Assembly: GCA_965223035.1 (NCBI GenBank)
Contig: OZ244980.1
Span: 5,828,001-5,892,000 of the forward strand
Length of the DNA stretch: 64,000 bases
Reading direction: 5' to 3'
From: CAMDPA01 sp965223035
Lineage (GTDB): Bacteria > Pseudomonadota > Alphaproteobacteria > Rhizobiales > Hyphomicrobiaceae
Under the pieces are notes generated by a model that did no database searches, was not told where the DNA came from, and saw nothing but the letters and a program-made list of their open reading frames with translations. A program made the position numbers and the translations under genes. Of the stretch, positions 34,681-42,986 are shown piece by piece. Numbering within the stretch: position 1 is the stretch's first letter; the number at the start of each line of letters is the position of its first letter.

Positions 34681-35787
34681 ATGTCCGCGCCAATGCCGTA
34701 TCGCGCCGATCACGTTGGAAGTCTGCTCCGGTCCGCAAAGCTCAAGGCGGCCCGCGCCGATCATGAGGCCGGGCGCGTGACGGCAGCCCAGTTGGCGGCC
34801 ATCGAAGACGAGGAGATCCGGGCGATCATCGCCAAGCAGGAGCAGATCGGCCTGAAGGCGGTGACCGACGGCGAGTATCGCCGATCGTGGTGGCACTACG
34901 ATTTCCTGGGAGCGTTGGATGGCGTCAACCTCGAGGCGGCGGAGCAAGGCATCCAGTTTCAGGGCGTACAGACCAAGGCCCAGGTGCCGATGATCCGGGG
35001 CAAGATCGATTTTTCTCCCGGCCATCCGTTCGTCGCACACTTCAAGTTTGTCAAGGCCAACACCAAGGCCACCCCGAAGCAGACCATTCCGTCCCCGTCG
35101 ATGTTCTACTACCGCGGTGGTCGCGCCGCCATCGGGCCGGGTCTTTATCCCGATCAGAACGCGTATTGGCACGATCTGGGCCAAGCCTACAGGAAGGCGG
35201 TCAACGCCTTCTATGACGCGGGCTGCCGCTACCTTCAGATCGATGATTGCAGCTTCGCCTATTTCTGCGACCCCGCGCAGCGCAAGATGCTCGCCGACCG
35301 CGGAGACGACCCCGACACGTTGCCCGATTGCTTCGCGCAAATGATCAACGCCGGCCTAGCCGACAAGCCGTCGGACCTGACCACGGCCATCCACGTTTGC
35401 CGCGGCAATTTCCGCTCCACCTTCGTCGCCTCCGGCGGCTACGAGCCGATCGCTGACCTGTTGTTCAACACCACCAACGTCGACGCCTATTTCCTGGAAT
35501 GGGACAGTGATCGGGCCGGCGATCTGTCGCCGTTACGGTTCTTGCCCAAGGGCAAAAAGGTCGTGCTCGGGCTGATCACCACCAAGACCGGCGCGCTGGA
35601 GACCAAAGACGCGATCCGACGGCGAATCGAGGAGGCCAGCAAATATACCAGCCTCGACCAGCTATGCTTGAGCCCGCAATGCGGTTTTGCATCCACCGAG
35701 GAAGGCAACGTGTTGGCCGAGGAGGAGCAATGGGCCAAGCTGCAGATGGTGGTGGAGCTGGCGCGCGAGGTCTGGGGCGATGACTAA
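34681..35787 (+). CDS. Cobalamin-independent methionine synthase (MetE C-terminal)-like protein
   Basis: A 368-residue stand-alone MetE catalytic barrel. The zinc ligands are visible as H/C in AIHVCRGNFRS and C in CLSPQCGFAST, with an additional E-W-D strand (FLEWDSDRAGDL). The N-terminal half of full MetE is lacking, as in the core-MetE or epoxide-CoM-transferase-like group. Such short proteins may transfer methyl or alkyl groups to thiols other than homocysteine, so methionine synthesis is not assured. Strong AGGAGG site. An alpha/beta hydrolase gene follows 79 bp downstream. Confidence 0.82.
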   Translation: MSAPMPYRADHVGSLLRSAKLKAARADHEAGRVTAAQLAAIEDEEIRAIIAKQEQIGLKAVTDGEYRRSWWHYDFLGALDGVNLEAAEQGIQFQGVQTKAQVPMIRGKIDFSPGHPFVAHFKFVKANTKATPKQTIPSPSMFYYRGGRAAIGPGLYPDQNAYWHDLGQAYRKAVNAFYDAGCRYLQIDDCSFAYFCDPAQRKMLADRGDDPDTLPDCFAQMINAGLADKPSDLTTAIHVCRGNFRSTFVASGGYEPIADLLFNTTNVDAYFLEWDSDRAGDLSPLRFLPKGKKVVLGLITTKTGALETKDAIRRRIEEASKYTSLDQLCLSPQCGFASTEEGNVLAEEEQWAKLQMVVELAREVWGDD

Positions 35788-35866
35788 ACCATGTCCGCCC
35801 AAGGCGCGTCAGAGTTAGCTGGAACCACCGGCCAATGCGGCCCGCGGAAGAACGTGAGTTTGAGCC

Positions 35867-36721
35867 ATGACCGCTTCTCAAATCGATTATGAAGCCGAAT
35901 ACAACAACCCGGCGCGCGTGCCGGAATATGCCGACATTGCGCAACGCTTCGAGCAGGCCTCAGAAGCCACGCGCTCGCAGCTCGCGGCGTCAGCGCAACT
36001 CGATGTGGCATACGGTGCCGCGCCGCGGCAACGCTACGACCTGTTCCAAGCCGCGGGCGAGAATACGGCGCCGCTGGTGGTCTACATTCACGGTGGCGTG
36101 TGGCAGCGTGGCGACCGCAAGGACTATAGTTTTGTCGCGCGCGAACTGGTGGCCAACGGCATCGATGTGGCGATCCCGTCCTACACGCTGTGTCCGGAGG
36201 TCACCGTTGCGCACATCTTCGGCGAGTTGCGCAGCTTCATGCGGGCGCTCTATGCCAAGACCAGGCGACACCCGGTTGTCGTCGGACACTCGGTCGGCGG
36301 AACCATGGCGGCTGCCATGCTGGCAACCGATTGGTCGAAAGAAGCCGACGTGCCTGCGGACTTGGTGCGTCGGGCCTACGCGATCTCCGGGGTGTTCGAG
36401 GTCGAGCCCTACGTCCACACCAGCTACAACCGTGCGCTTGGCCTGACGGTGGAGGCGGCGCGGGTGGTCAGTCCCGCGCTGTGGCCGGCGCCGGCGACGG
36501 ACAGCGAGATCGTCGCGGCGGTGGGCGGGGCGGAAAGCGCGGAATTCATTCGTCAAAGTCGAGACCTCGCCGCAAAGTGGGCGGCTGCCGGGCTCACAGC
36601 CACCTTCGAGCTGATTCCGGAGGCCAACCACTTCACCGTTCTCGACCCGTTGGCGCGCCCCGAAAGCCCGATGTTGCGTCGCATCATCGCGTTGGCGCGC
36701 AGCGCGCCGGCCGCCGACTAG
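35867..36721 (+). CDS. Alpha/beta hydrolase (kynurenine-formamidase/BD-FAE-like)
   Basis: A 284-residue serine hydrolase. Oxyanion motif YIHGGVWQRGDRKDYS, nucleophile elbow GHSVGGTM, and terminal histidine in PEANHFTVLDP identify the HGGxW group that includes arylformamidase. The signature YNNPARVPEYADI at the N-terminus is typical of that subgroup. It may hydrolyse formyl or acyl amides or esters. The stop codon TAG (36719-36721) lies inside the CTAG tip of the palindromic element that follows, so the element defines the protein end. Confidence 0.82.
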   Translation: MTASQIDYEAEYNNPARVPEYADIAQRFEQASEATRSQLAASAQLDVAYGAAPRQRYDLFQAAGENTAPLVVYIHGGVWQRGDRKDYSFVARELVANGIDVAIPSYTLCPEVTVAHIFGELRSFMRALYAKTRRHPVVVGHSVGGTMAAAMLATDWSKEADVPADLVRRAYAISGVFEVEPYVHTSYNRALGLTVEAARVVSPALWPAPATDSEIVAAVGGAESAEFIRQSRDLAAKWAAAGLTATFELIPEANHFTVLDPLARPESPMLRRIIALARSAPAAD

Positions 36722-36803
36722 ATCAACGTGCCTTAACGTGTAGAGCAACTTTCTGTTTTTCATCGGGACCGTTCTGATTGCGATGAAATGCAGGTTGATC
36801 CAG
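36718..36803 (-). repeat. Mosaic palindromic element, B-arm stub plus hairpin A
   Basis: Starts CTAGATCAACGTGCC, then AACGTGTAGAGCAAC, then a stem with core CATCGGGACCGTTCTGATTG and ends GCAGGTTGATCCAG. The B portion is reduced to its outer arm. Its CTAG provides the stop of the alpha/beta hydrolase gene. Confidence 0.8.
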
Positions 36804-36809
36804 AGTGTT

Positions 36810-36876
36810 GAGCGAGCTGGAACCATCCCGCTCCGCCGGCTGTTCCACCCATAACCTCTGGCCATTGGGTGGCCGG
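36810..36876 (+). repeat. Companion repeat: GAGCGAG...CGCTCC plus CCATTGGGTGG core (copy 2)
   Basis: GAGCGAGCTGGAACCATC followed by CCGCTCC, then CCACCCATAACCTCTGGCC and TGGGTGGCCGG. The same order occurs after the element at 40881-40943, which suggests an extended repeat unit. Confidence 0.65.
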
Positions 36877-37110
36877 GTGGGGGCGCGGGCGGGAATACTC
36901 GCCAAGTCGGTGCAACTGCAGCTTTGTCTGCACGGACCCATCACCCGTCAGTCTGAGCGCTATACCGCTGCGATGAGCCTCGCATCGGTTGACCGTCCAA
37001 AACCGAGCTGAGGCTGATCGGCTTAACCGAGCACTTACGTCAGGGCACTAGATTGCCGTTGGGACACACGTCCAATGTTTGACGTGCGGGTTCAAGGCTC
37101 AGGGTTTGTC

Positions 37111-38157
37111 ATGCGTGTTTTGGTTACGGGTGGTACAGGTTTTTTGGGTTCGGCGGTTTGCCGGTTGCTGGTACAGCAGCGCGGTGCCACCGTCTTGAAC
37201 GTGGACAATCCTGGGCCGTTCCCGGACTATCGCAGCGTGCGTGAGGTGGCCGCAAACCCACGCTACGGGTTTCGACGCGGTGAGGTCTGCGACCGCCCGC
37301 GGATGGCCGCGCTGTTGCAGACGTTTGCGCCTGAAGCCGTCATTCACACCCCTGCAGACCGGTCGGCGCCGGCGTGGGTAAACGGCCCCTCCCAGGCGAC
37401 CACCGACCCATTGGCAACCTGGCGCCTGTTGGAGGCGACCAGCGATTATTGGGCGCAATTGAGCCAAAGCCAACGCGCCAGATTTCGGTTTGTGCTGATG
37501 GCGCACGGTACCCACCAAGCAGGACCGGAGCGAGCTGGAGCGGCGAATGTGTTGGCAACGCGCGGGCGCCATCACCCCCGGGAACAGGTCAAACGTAGCG
37601 CGGATCGCCTGGCGATCGATTGGCAGCGCGCTTTTGGATTGCCGGTCATCGTGGCCAACAGCGCGGTGAACTACGGTCCGTGGCAGGCACCCGAGGCGAC
37701 ATGCCCGCGGCTGATTGTCGATGCGCTCGAGGGCCGGTCGCCGACCCTTCAGGCGGTCCGCTCCGAGCCCCACGATTGGATGCATGTCGAAGACCTCGCG
37801 GCGGCGCTCGACGCCATGGTGCGTCACGGCCGGCCAGGTGAAACCTACGACGTCGGTGGGGGCGTCGCCTACCTGGCGCAGGGGGTGGCCGGTCGGATCA
37901 AGGAGCTGGTCGACAAGCATACGGATCGACCGGTTGGTCGGGGCTGGGCGCGCATGGCGACGCTCGCAAAAGTCGAGGCGGAGCCCACGATGCGCGGGCT
38001 CGACACCGGAAAGCTCCGCAACGATACCGGCTGGCAGCCACGCGTGGCGCTCGAAGCGGGATTGGCCAAGACCGTGAGCTGGTACTTGTCCAACGCATGG
38101 TGGTGGCGACCCATGCAGCACAACGTCCCCAGCGCCGATCGCAATGCCTCGGCTTGA
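37111..38157 (+). CDS. RmlB-like NAD-dependent epimerase/dehydratase, active site degraded
   Basis: A 348-residue extended SDR. NAD motif VLVTGGTGFLGSAVCRLL is intact, and the overall line-up follows dTDP-glucose 4,6-dehydratase: PADRSAPAWVNGPSQATTDP, LATWRLLEATSDYW, FGLPVIVANSAVNYGPWQAP, DWMHVEDLAAALDAM, and RGLDTGKLRNDTGWQPRVAL. The catalytic tyrosine of YxxxK appears to be replaced (HHPREQVKRSADRL, with only the lysine kept), and the D-E of the usual TDEVYG loop is lost (LMAHGTHQAG). It is therefore probably not a working dehydratase. Start at 37111 gives a standard N-terminus; an ATG at 37075 is in frame. Confidence 0.75.
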   Translation: MRVLVTGGTGFLGSAVCRLLVQQRGATVLNVDNPGPFPDYRSVREVAANPRYGFRRGEVCDRPRMAALLQTFAPEAVIHTPADRSAPAWVNGPSQATTDPLATWRLLEATSDYWAQLSQSQRARFRFVLMAHGTHQAGPERAGAANVLATRGRHHPREQVKRSADRLAIDWQRAFGLPVIVANSAVNYGPWQAPEATCPRLIVDALEGRSPTLQAVRSEPHDWMHVEDLAAALDAMVRHGRPGETYDVGGGVAYLAQGVAGRIKELVDKHTDRPVGRGWARMATLAKVEAEPTMRGLDTGKLRNDTGWQPRVALEAGLAKTVSWYLSNAWWWRPMQHNVPSADRNASA

Positions 38158-38178
38158 GCTGCGCCGGCAGGATCGGGG

Positions 38179-38553
38179 TCAACTCCTGCTCTGCGCCTTT
38201 TGGGCCGCCAGGGCCAGCAAGCGCCCCAGCTCCTGGGCCTGCGTCGCATAGGTCTGCATTTGCTGCTGCGCGTGGCGGCTTTGGATATCGAAGTAGTCCT
38301 TCATGTCGCGCGCGCGTGCCAAGTCGCTGGCCAGCTTGAAGTTTGCCTCGACGTTCTCCTCGGTGAAACGCATCGCCTTATCTTGAACCTCCAACGCCGC
38401 CTCGGCCATCGCACCAGACGATTTCATGGCCATCTCTTGCGCTTTGCGGGCCATGTCCATGAATTGGGCATAGGCGTTGCGCGCCTGCTCAACGTTGCGC
38501 TCCGTCATATCTCTGAGCGCTGCCGGGATCTCCATTTTGGGGGCGTCGGACAT
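38179..38553 (-). CDS. Phasin family protein
   Basis: A 124-residue, almost entirely helical protein with the phasin pattern: DMTERNVEQARNAYAQFMDM, then KAQEMAMKSSGAMAEAALEV, ENVEANFKLASDLARARDMK, and DYFDIQSRHAQQQMQTYATQ followed by AQELGRLLA. Phasins coat polyhydroxyalkanoate granules, which points to carbon storage, although no PHA synthase is in the window. Start ATG at 38553 has GGAG 8 bases upstream. Transcribed towards the end of the RmlB-like gene and divergent from the histidine kinase. Confidence 0.9.
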   Translation of the reverse strand: MSDAPKMEIPAALRDMTERNVEQARNAYAQFMDMARKAQEMAMKSSGAMAEAALEVQDKAMRFTEENVEANFKLASDLARARDMKDYFDIQSRHAQQQMQTYATQAQELGRLLALAAQKAQSRS

Positions 38554-38666
38554 GTCCTGCTCTCCATTGGCGGGGTTAGCGGTCGTTGCGACCATGCCAG
38601 AAATGTACGATGCAGTTCTCCCGGTGGGAAGACCACTGCTTGTGGGCGCGGAAGATTTCGCGCAAC

Positions 38667-39542
38667 ATGGCCAGAGTTCAAGCTGTTGGGTGCTGTGTGA
38701 CCGATACGAATCCACAACGCCAATTTGCAAAAGCGCCGGCGGCTGAGAAGGAGGCTGTGTCGCCACCGGCCGGGAGCGAGCCAAGCCTGGTCGGCGCATT
38801 GCGTGCAGCTCAGTCGCTGGCCGGGGCCGCCGTGCCCTCGAATTTGGCCAACCTGGCGCACGAGTTGCGGACACCCCTCAGCGCCATCGTCGCATTGAGC
38901 GAGATCATGCGCGATGAGCGGCTGGGACCGCTGGCCGAGGCCCGATACCGCGGTTATGCGGCAGATATCCATGATACCGCGAAGCTCGCGTTGGCGATCC
39001 TGACCGGCGGCTTGGAGCGCGGTGACGCTCGCACCGATCCCGCGGACGATGGGTCGGCGCCGAAGGCCTTCGTTGAGCTCGATGCGGCGGGCCTCGTCAC
39101 CCGCACGGTTTCCGCTTTGGTGCCGCTGGCGCAGCGCTCGGGCCTGCGCCTGACGACGGAAATCAGCCCGAGTCTGCCCCATCTCATCGCCGACGAGCGC
39201 GGCCAGCAACAGGTCCTGATCAATCTGATCTCCAACGCGCTGAAATTCACGCCCCCCGGCGGCAGCGTCGTGGTTTCCGCGAGCTATCAGATCGGAGGCG
39301 CCCTGGTGTTATCCGTGACGGATAGCGGAGATGGGATGACGCCTGAAGAGCTGCAACGGGCGCGAACGGGCGCGCCGGCGCCCAATTCACTTCGCCGGCG
39401 TGCGGGCGGGACCGGTTTTGGCCTACCCCTGGTGCGCGCTTTGGTGGCGGCGTCTGGCGCCTCGTTGAGCGTCGAAAGCACGCTCGGCCGCGGTACGTGC
39501 GTCTCGATCACATTTCCGCACGACCGGGTCGTTCCGGTTTGA
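38667..39542 (+). CDS. Sensor-less histidine kinase
   Basis: About 291 residues with HisKA phosphoacceptor LAHELRTPLSAIVALSEIMR and an HATPase_c domain (QVLINLISNALKFTPPGG, DSGDGMTPEEL, GGTGFGLPLVRALV). There is no membrane helix and no recognisable input domain, so it is cytoplasmic and may be activated by a partner. No response regulator is adjacent. The start is uncertain: in-frame candidates are ATG 38667, GTG 38697 and earlier codons, none with a strong ribosome site. Confidence 0.8.
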   Translation: MARVQAVGCCVTDTNPQRQFAKAPAAEKEAVSPPAGSEPSLVGALRAAQSLAGAAVPSNLANLAHELRTPLSAIVALSEIMRDERLGPLAEARYRGYAADIHDTAKLALAILTGGLERGDARTDPADDGSAPKAFVELDAAGLVTRTVSALVPLAQRSGLRLTTEISPSLPHLIADERGQQQVLINLISNALKFTPPGGSVVVSASYQIGGALVLSVTDSGDGMTPEELQRARTGAPAPNSLRRRAGGTGFGLPLVRALVAASGASLSVESTLGRGTCVSITFPHDRVVPV

Positions 39543-39668
39543 CGGCACTGGGCGAGCGAACGCCGGTGGGCCACTGCCAACGGCTGTTGATTGTGTCAGG
39601 CAACTGCCCTATCCCGGCGGGCAATCGCTGACCGGTGCTCCGGGAGCGACCACATTTGGAGGATTGAG

Positions 39669-40883
39669 ATGGACAGCGTGCTCATCATCGGAGCCGGCGC
39701 AGCCGGCTCGGTCGTGGCGCAAAAATGCGCCATGAATCGCGACGTGTTCAAGACCGTTCATCTCGCGTCGCGCCGGTTGGCGAGCTGCCAAGAGGTCGCC
39801 GCGCGCTGTGTCACGTCGATCGATGTGTCTCAGGTCGACGCCGATGACGTCCCGGCAACGATCGCCCTGATCGATAAGGTCCAACCTGATCTGGTGATCA
39901 ACATGGCGCTGCCCTACCAGGACCTGCCGATCATGGATGCCTGCCTGGAAACCGGCGTGCACTACATGGATACGGCCAACTATGAACCTCGCGATCAAGC
40001 CAAATTCACCTACGAATGGCAGTGGCCGTATCACGAGCGCTATCGCGAGAAAGGTTTGATGGCCGTGTTGGGCTGCGGCTTCGATCCCGGCCAGACCAAC
40101 ATCTATTGCGCCTATGCGCAGGAGGAGTTGTTCGACGCGATCGAGACCATCGATATCGTCGATTGCAACGCCGGCGAACACGGCAAGGCGTTTGCCACCA
40201 ATTTCAATCCGGAGATCAATCTGCGCGAGGTCACGCAGCGCGGCAAATATTGGAAGCATGGCGAATGGATCGAGATCGACCCGCTGTCGATCGCAACGAT
40301 GATCGATTATCCCGAGGTCGGACCGCGCAAATCCTATTTGATCTATCACGAGGAAGAGGAAAGCCTGGTGGAGAACATCAGGGGTCTGCGCCAAATCCGG
40401 TTCTGGATGACCTTCGGCGATAACTATATCAAGCATCTGGAGGTGTTGCAGAATGTCGGCATGACCCGGATCGATCCGGTGATGTACAAGGGCACGCCGG
40501 TGATCCCCATCGAGTTCTTGAAGGAACTGCTGCCGCCGCCATCGAGCCTGGGCGAGGGCTATACCGGCAAGACCTCTATTGGCTGCATCATGGTCGGCAA
40601 GAAGGACGGTCGGGAAAAGCGGGTGATGATTTACAACGTCTGCGACCATGCCGAATCGTTCAAGGAAGTCGGAGCCCAAGCCGTCTCCTATACGACGGGT
40701 GTGCCGCCGGTCGTCGGTGCCATGATGATGTTCAAGGGTCACTGGAGTGGCAGCGGCGTGTTCAACGTCGAGCAACTGCCGCCCAAGCCGTTCATGGATG
40801 AGATCGGCAAGCAGGGCCTGCCGTGGCAGATCAAGCAGATCACCGAGGCCGAGCAAGCCGATCTTTTCGCCGTTAAAACCTAA
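39669..40883 (+). CDS. Carboxynorspermidine/carboxyspermidine dehydrogenase (saccharopine-dehydrogenase family)
   Basis: A 404-residue NAD(P)-dependent enzyme that condenses aspartate semialdehyde with a diamine to form carboxy(nor)spermidine. N-terminal nucleotide motif VLIIGAGAAGSVVAQKCA; YMDTANYEPRDQAKFTYEWQ; MAVLGCGFDPGQTNIYCAYA; and NAGEHGKAFATNFNPEINLR. These are hallmarks of CANSDH/CASDH and separate it from true saccharopine dehydrogenase. ATG at 39669 is preceded by GGAGG. It supplies the substrate for the NspC decarboxylase at 27411-28574. The stop codon TAA is the first triplet of a mosaic palindromic element. Confidence 0.88.
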   Translation: MDSVLIIGAGAAGSVVAQKCAMNRDVFKTVHLASRRLASCQEVAARCVTSIDVSQVDADDVPATIALIDKVQPDLVINMALPYQDLPIMDACLETGVHYMDTANYEPRDQAKFTYEWQWPYHERYREKGLMAVLGCGFDPGQTNIYCAYAQEELFDAIETIDIVDCNAGEHGKAFATNFNPEINLREVTQRGKYWKHGEWIEIDPLSIATMIDYPEVGPRKSYLIYHEEEESLVENIRGLRQIRFWMTFGDNYIKHLEVLQNVGMTRIDPVMYKGTPVIPIEFLKELLPPPSSLGEGYTGKTSIGCIMVGKKDGREKRVMIYNVCDHAESFKEVGAQAVSYTTGVPPVVGAMMMFKGHWSGSGVFNVEQLPPKPFMDEIGKQGLPWQIKQITEAEQADLFAVKT

Positions 40884-40943
40884 AGCAACCTGCCTTAAAT
40901 CGGAACCGGCTTTGCGGTTCCGATTTAAGGCGCGATGATCTAG
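40881..40943 (+). repeat. Mosaic palindromic element, short A/B chimera
   Basis: Reads TAAAGCAACCTGCC ... GGCGCGATGATCTAG, nearly identical in its stem to the copies at 10443 and 19596. Its first TAA is the stop codon of the carboxynorspermidine dehydrogenase gene. Confidence 0.9.
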
Positions 40944-40950
40944 CGCGTTC

Positions 40951-41018
40951 GAGCGAGAGCCGGAACCATCACGCTCCCCCATCGGCCAGCCATAATGTCG
41001 TGCCATTGGGTGACCGGC
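40951..41018 (+). repeat. Companion repeat: GAGCGAG...CGCTCC plus CCATTGGGTG core (copy 3)
   Basis: GAGCGAGAGCCGGAACCATC, then ACGCTCC, then GGCCAGCCATAATGTCG and TGCCATTGGGTGACCGG. Position after the palindrome matches copy 2 at 36810. Confidence 0.65.
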
Positions 41019-41131
41019 AAAAAGAGCGAACCGGCGCGGTTTCATCGCTCGAACCGGACGCCTGTCGGTGGCTTCAATGGCTAAGCCATCATGTAAGCTG
41101 CGCCAACCAAAGCACGCGGGGGAGGACAACA

Positions 41132-41752
41132 ATGGGCCAGATCGACTTGAGCGTGACCAACCTCGATCCCAACGACGTCATTGCCAGCCAAGCCGTCCAC
41201 GAGGGCGAGAACGCGCTGCGCCTGGTGCTTGCACCGACTGCGGTCACGCCAGACAATCCGACCTTTGCCCGCATCAAGAACCTTCAGTTCCACAATGGGA
41301 TCATTCGGGTCGAGGTCGCCGGCAGACCGTTGCCGGATGCGTCGCCGGAGGCACGCGGCTTCATCGGCGTCGCCTTCAGAATCGCGCCAGATCTAAGCGC
41401 CTTCGAATGCATGTATATTCGCCCAACGAATGGACGGGCGGACGTGCAGCTCCGGCGCAACAGGGCCACCCAGTATTTCTCGTATCCGGACTGGAAGTTC
41501 GATCGGCTGCGAACGGAGGTGCCCGGACATTACGAATCCTACGTGGATCTGGTCACCGGTGCGTGGACCAAACTGCGCATCGAGGTGACCGGTGACAAAG
41601 CCCGGCTTTTTGTGCATGAGCAGGAGCAACCCACGCTGATCGTCAACGATCTCAAGCACGGTCCCGACCACGCCGGTGGCGTCGGCCTTTATATCGACAA
41701 CGGAACCGAAGGGTTCTTCAAGAACTTGCGCGTGACGTCGACCGATAGCTAA
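41132..41752 (+). CDS. Concanavalin-like (DUF1080/LamG-type) jelly-roll protein
   Basis: A 206-residue cytoplasmic protein, all-beta in appearance. The segments FHNGIIRVEVAGRPLPD, ARGFIGVAFRIAPDLSAFEC, MYIRPTNGRADVQLRRNRAT, YVDLVTGAWTKLRIEVTGDK, ARLFVHEQEQPTLIVNDLK and VGLYIDNGTEGFFKNLRVT match the 3-keto-disaccharide-hydrolase/DUF1080 sandwich. No secretion signal is seen, unlike most members, and the biological role is unclear. AGGA ribosome site. Followed on the same strand by a glutathionyl-hydroquinone reductase. Confidence 0.7.
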   Translation: MGQIDLSVTNLDPNDVIASQAVHEGENALRLVLAPTAVTPDNPTFARIKNLQFHNGIIRVEVAGRPLPDASPEARGFIGVAFRIAPDLSAFECMYIRPTNGRADVQLRRNRATQYFSYPDWKFDRLRTEVPGHYESYVDLVTGAWTKLRIEVTGDKARLFVHEQEQPTLIVNDLKHGPDHAGGVGLYIDNGTEGFFKNLRVTSTDS

Positions 41753-41890
41753 ACCATGTCCGCCGTTGGCGAAAACGCTGGGCCGGCCTGCTCGACCGTC
41801 CGGCCACCCCCACAAGTGGGCCGTTTCATGGCCGGGCGGGAAAGCGGGAACCAAGCCGCGAACCGACGGCATCGATCAGGAGTTTGGGAC

Positions 41891-42901
41891 ATGGGGTTGC
41901 TGGTTGACGGGGTTTGGCAGGACCGATGGTACGACACGTCCGCGTCGGGTGGACGCTTCGTACGTTCAGGCTCCCAATTTCGCAATTGGGTGACGCGGGA
42001 CGGCGCGCCTGGACCAACCGGGTCTGGCGGCTTCAAGGCAGAACCGGGGCGCTACCACCTTTATGTCGCCTACGCCTGCCCGTGGGCGCATCGAACGTTG
42101 ATCTATCGAACGCTCAAGGGCCTGCAGGACGCGATCACGGTGTCGTTCGTGCACTGGTTCATGGGCGATCGCGGATGGACCTTTCAACCCGATGACGAAG
42201 GTGTGGTGGCGGATCGACTTTATGGTTCCGAGTACCTCTACCAGATCTATCTCAGGGCAAACGCCACCTACTCTGGGCGCGTGACGGTGCCGGTGCTGTG
42301 GGACAGAAAGACCGAGCAAATCGTCTCCAACGAGTCGTCGGAAATCATTCGGATGTTCAATTCTGCCTTCGACGCGATCGGTGCCACGCCGGGCGATACC
42401 TATCCCCAGGCTGAGCGCAATCAGATCGATGGGCTGAACCAGCGAATCTACGATACCGTCAATAACGGCGTGTACAAATCCGGCTTTGCCACCAACCAAG
42501 CGGCCTATGAAGAGGCGGTCGGGCCGTTGTTCGACACCCTCGACATGCTGAACGATCGGCTGAGCACGCGTCGGTTTTTGTTGGGCGCCGCCCCGCTCGA
42601 GGCCGAATGGCGCTTGTTTCCAACGCTCGTTCGGTTCGACGCGATCTATGCCGGGCACTTCAAATGCAACCTGAGGCGGCTGGTGGATTACCCGCATCTG
42701 TGGGGCTACGCTCGCGACCTTTATCATTGGCCTGGCATTGCCGACACGATCAATTTCACGCACAACAAGAAGCACTACTATCAAAGCCATCAATCGGTGA
42801 ACCCACACCGCATCGTCCCGATCGGCCCACGCATCGATTGGTGCGAGCCGCACGATCGCGCGCGGCTCGCCGCGACCGACGGCGCGAGGCCGGCTCAGTG
42901 A
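41891..42901 (+). CDS. yqjG: Glutathionyl-hydroquinone reductase (omega/xi-class GST)
   Basis: A 336-residue xi-class glutathione transferase. The active-site cysteine is in VAYACPWAHRTLIYRTLKGL, and the family's VPVLWDRKTEQIVSNESSEI, RNQIDGLNQRIYDTVNNGVY and TLVRFDAIYAGHFKCNLRRL segments are present. It reduces glutathionyl-hydroquinones to hydroquinones, usually in quinone detoxification or aromatic degradation. Start ATG at 41891 follows AGGAG by 8 bases. Confidence 0.92.
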   Translation: MGLLVDGVWQDRWYDTSASGGRFVRSGSQFRNWVTRDGAPGPTGSGGFKAEPGRYHLYVAYACPWAHRTLIYRTLKGLQDAITVSFVHWFMGDRGWTFQPDDEGVVADRLYGSEYLYQIYLRANATYSGRVTVPVLWDRKTEQIVSNESSEIIRMFNSAFDAIGATPGDTYPQAERNQIDGLNQRIYDTVNNGVYKSGFATNQAAYEEAVGPLFDTLDMLNDRLSTRRFLLGAAPLEAEWRLFPTLVRFDAIYAGHFKCNLRRLVDYPHLWGYARDLYHWPGIADTINFTHNKKHYYQSHQSVNPHRIVPIGPRIDWCEPHDRARLAATDGARPAQ

Positions 42902-42986
42902 CGAACAGCCCGGGCGTTTCCTGAGATCTTCGCGGTGTCTCGCGAACCATTGTCCGAGGCAACATCAATCCATCCGAGGTCGGCCC

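Noticed and set aside
39609..41132. Minus-strand open frame of 507 codons containing DHRALNRNRK
   Set aside because: Antisense to carboxynorspermidine dehydrogenase; the open frame runs through the palindromic element, which has no stop in that frame.
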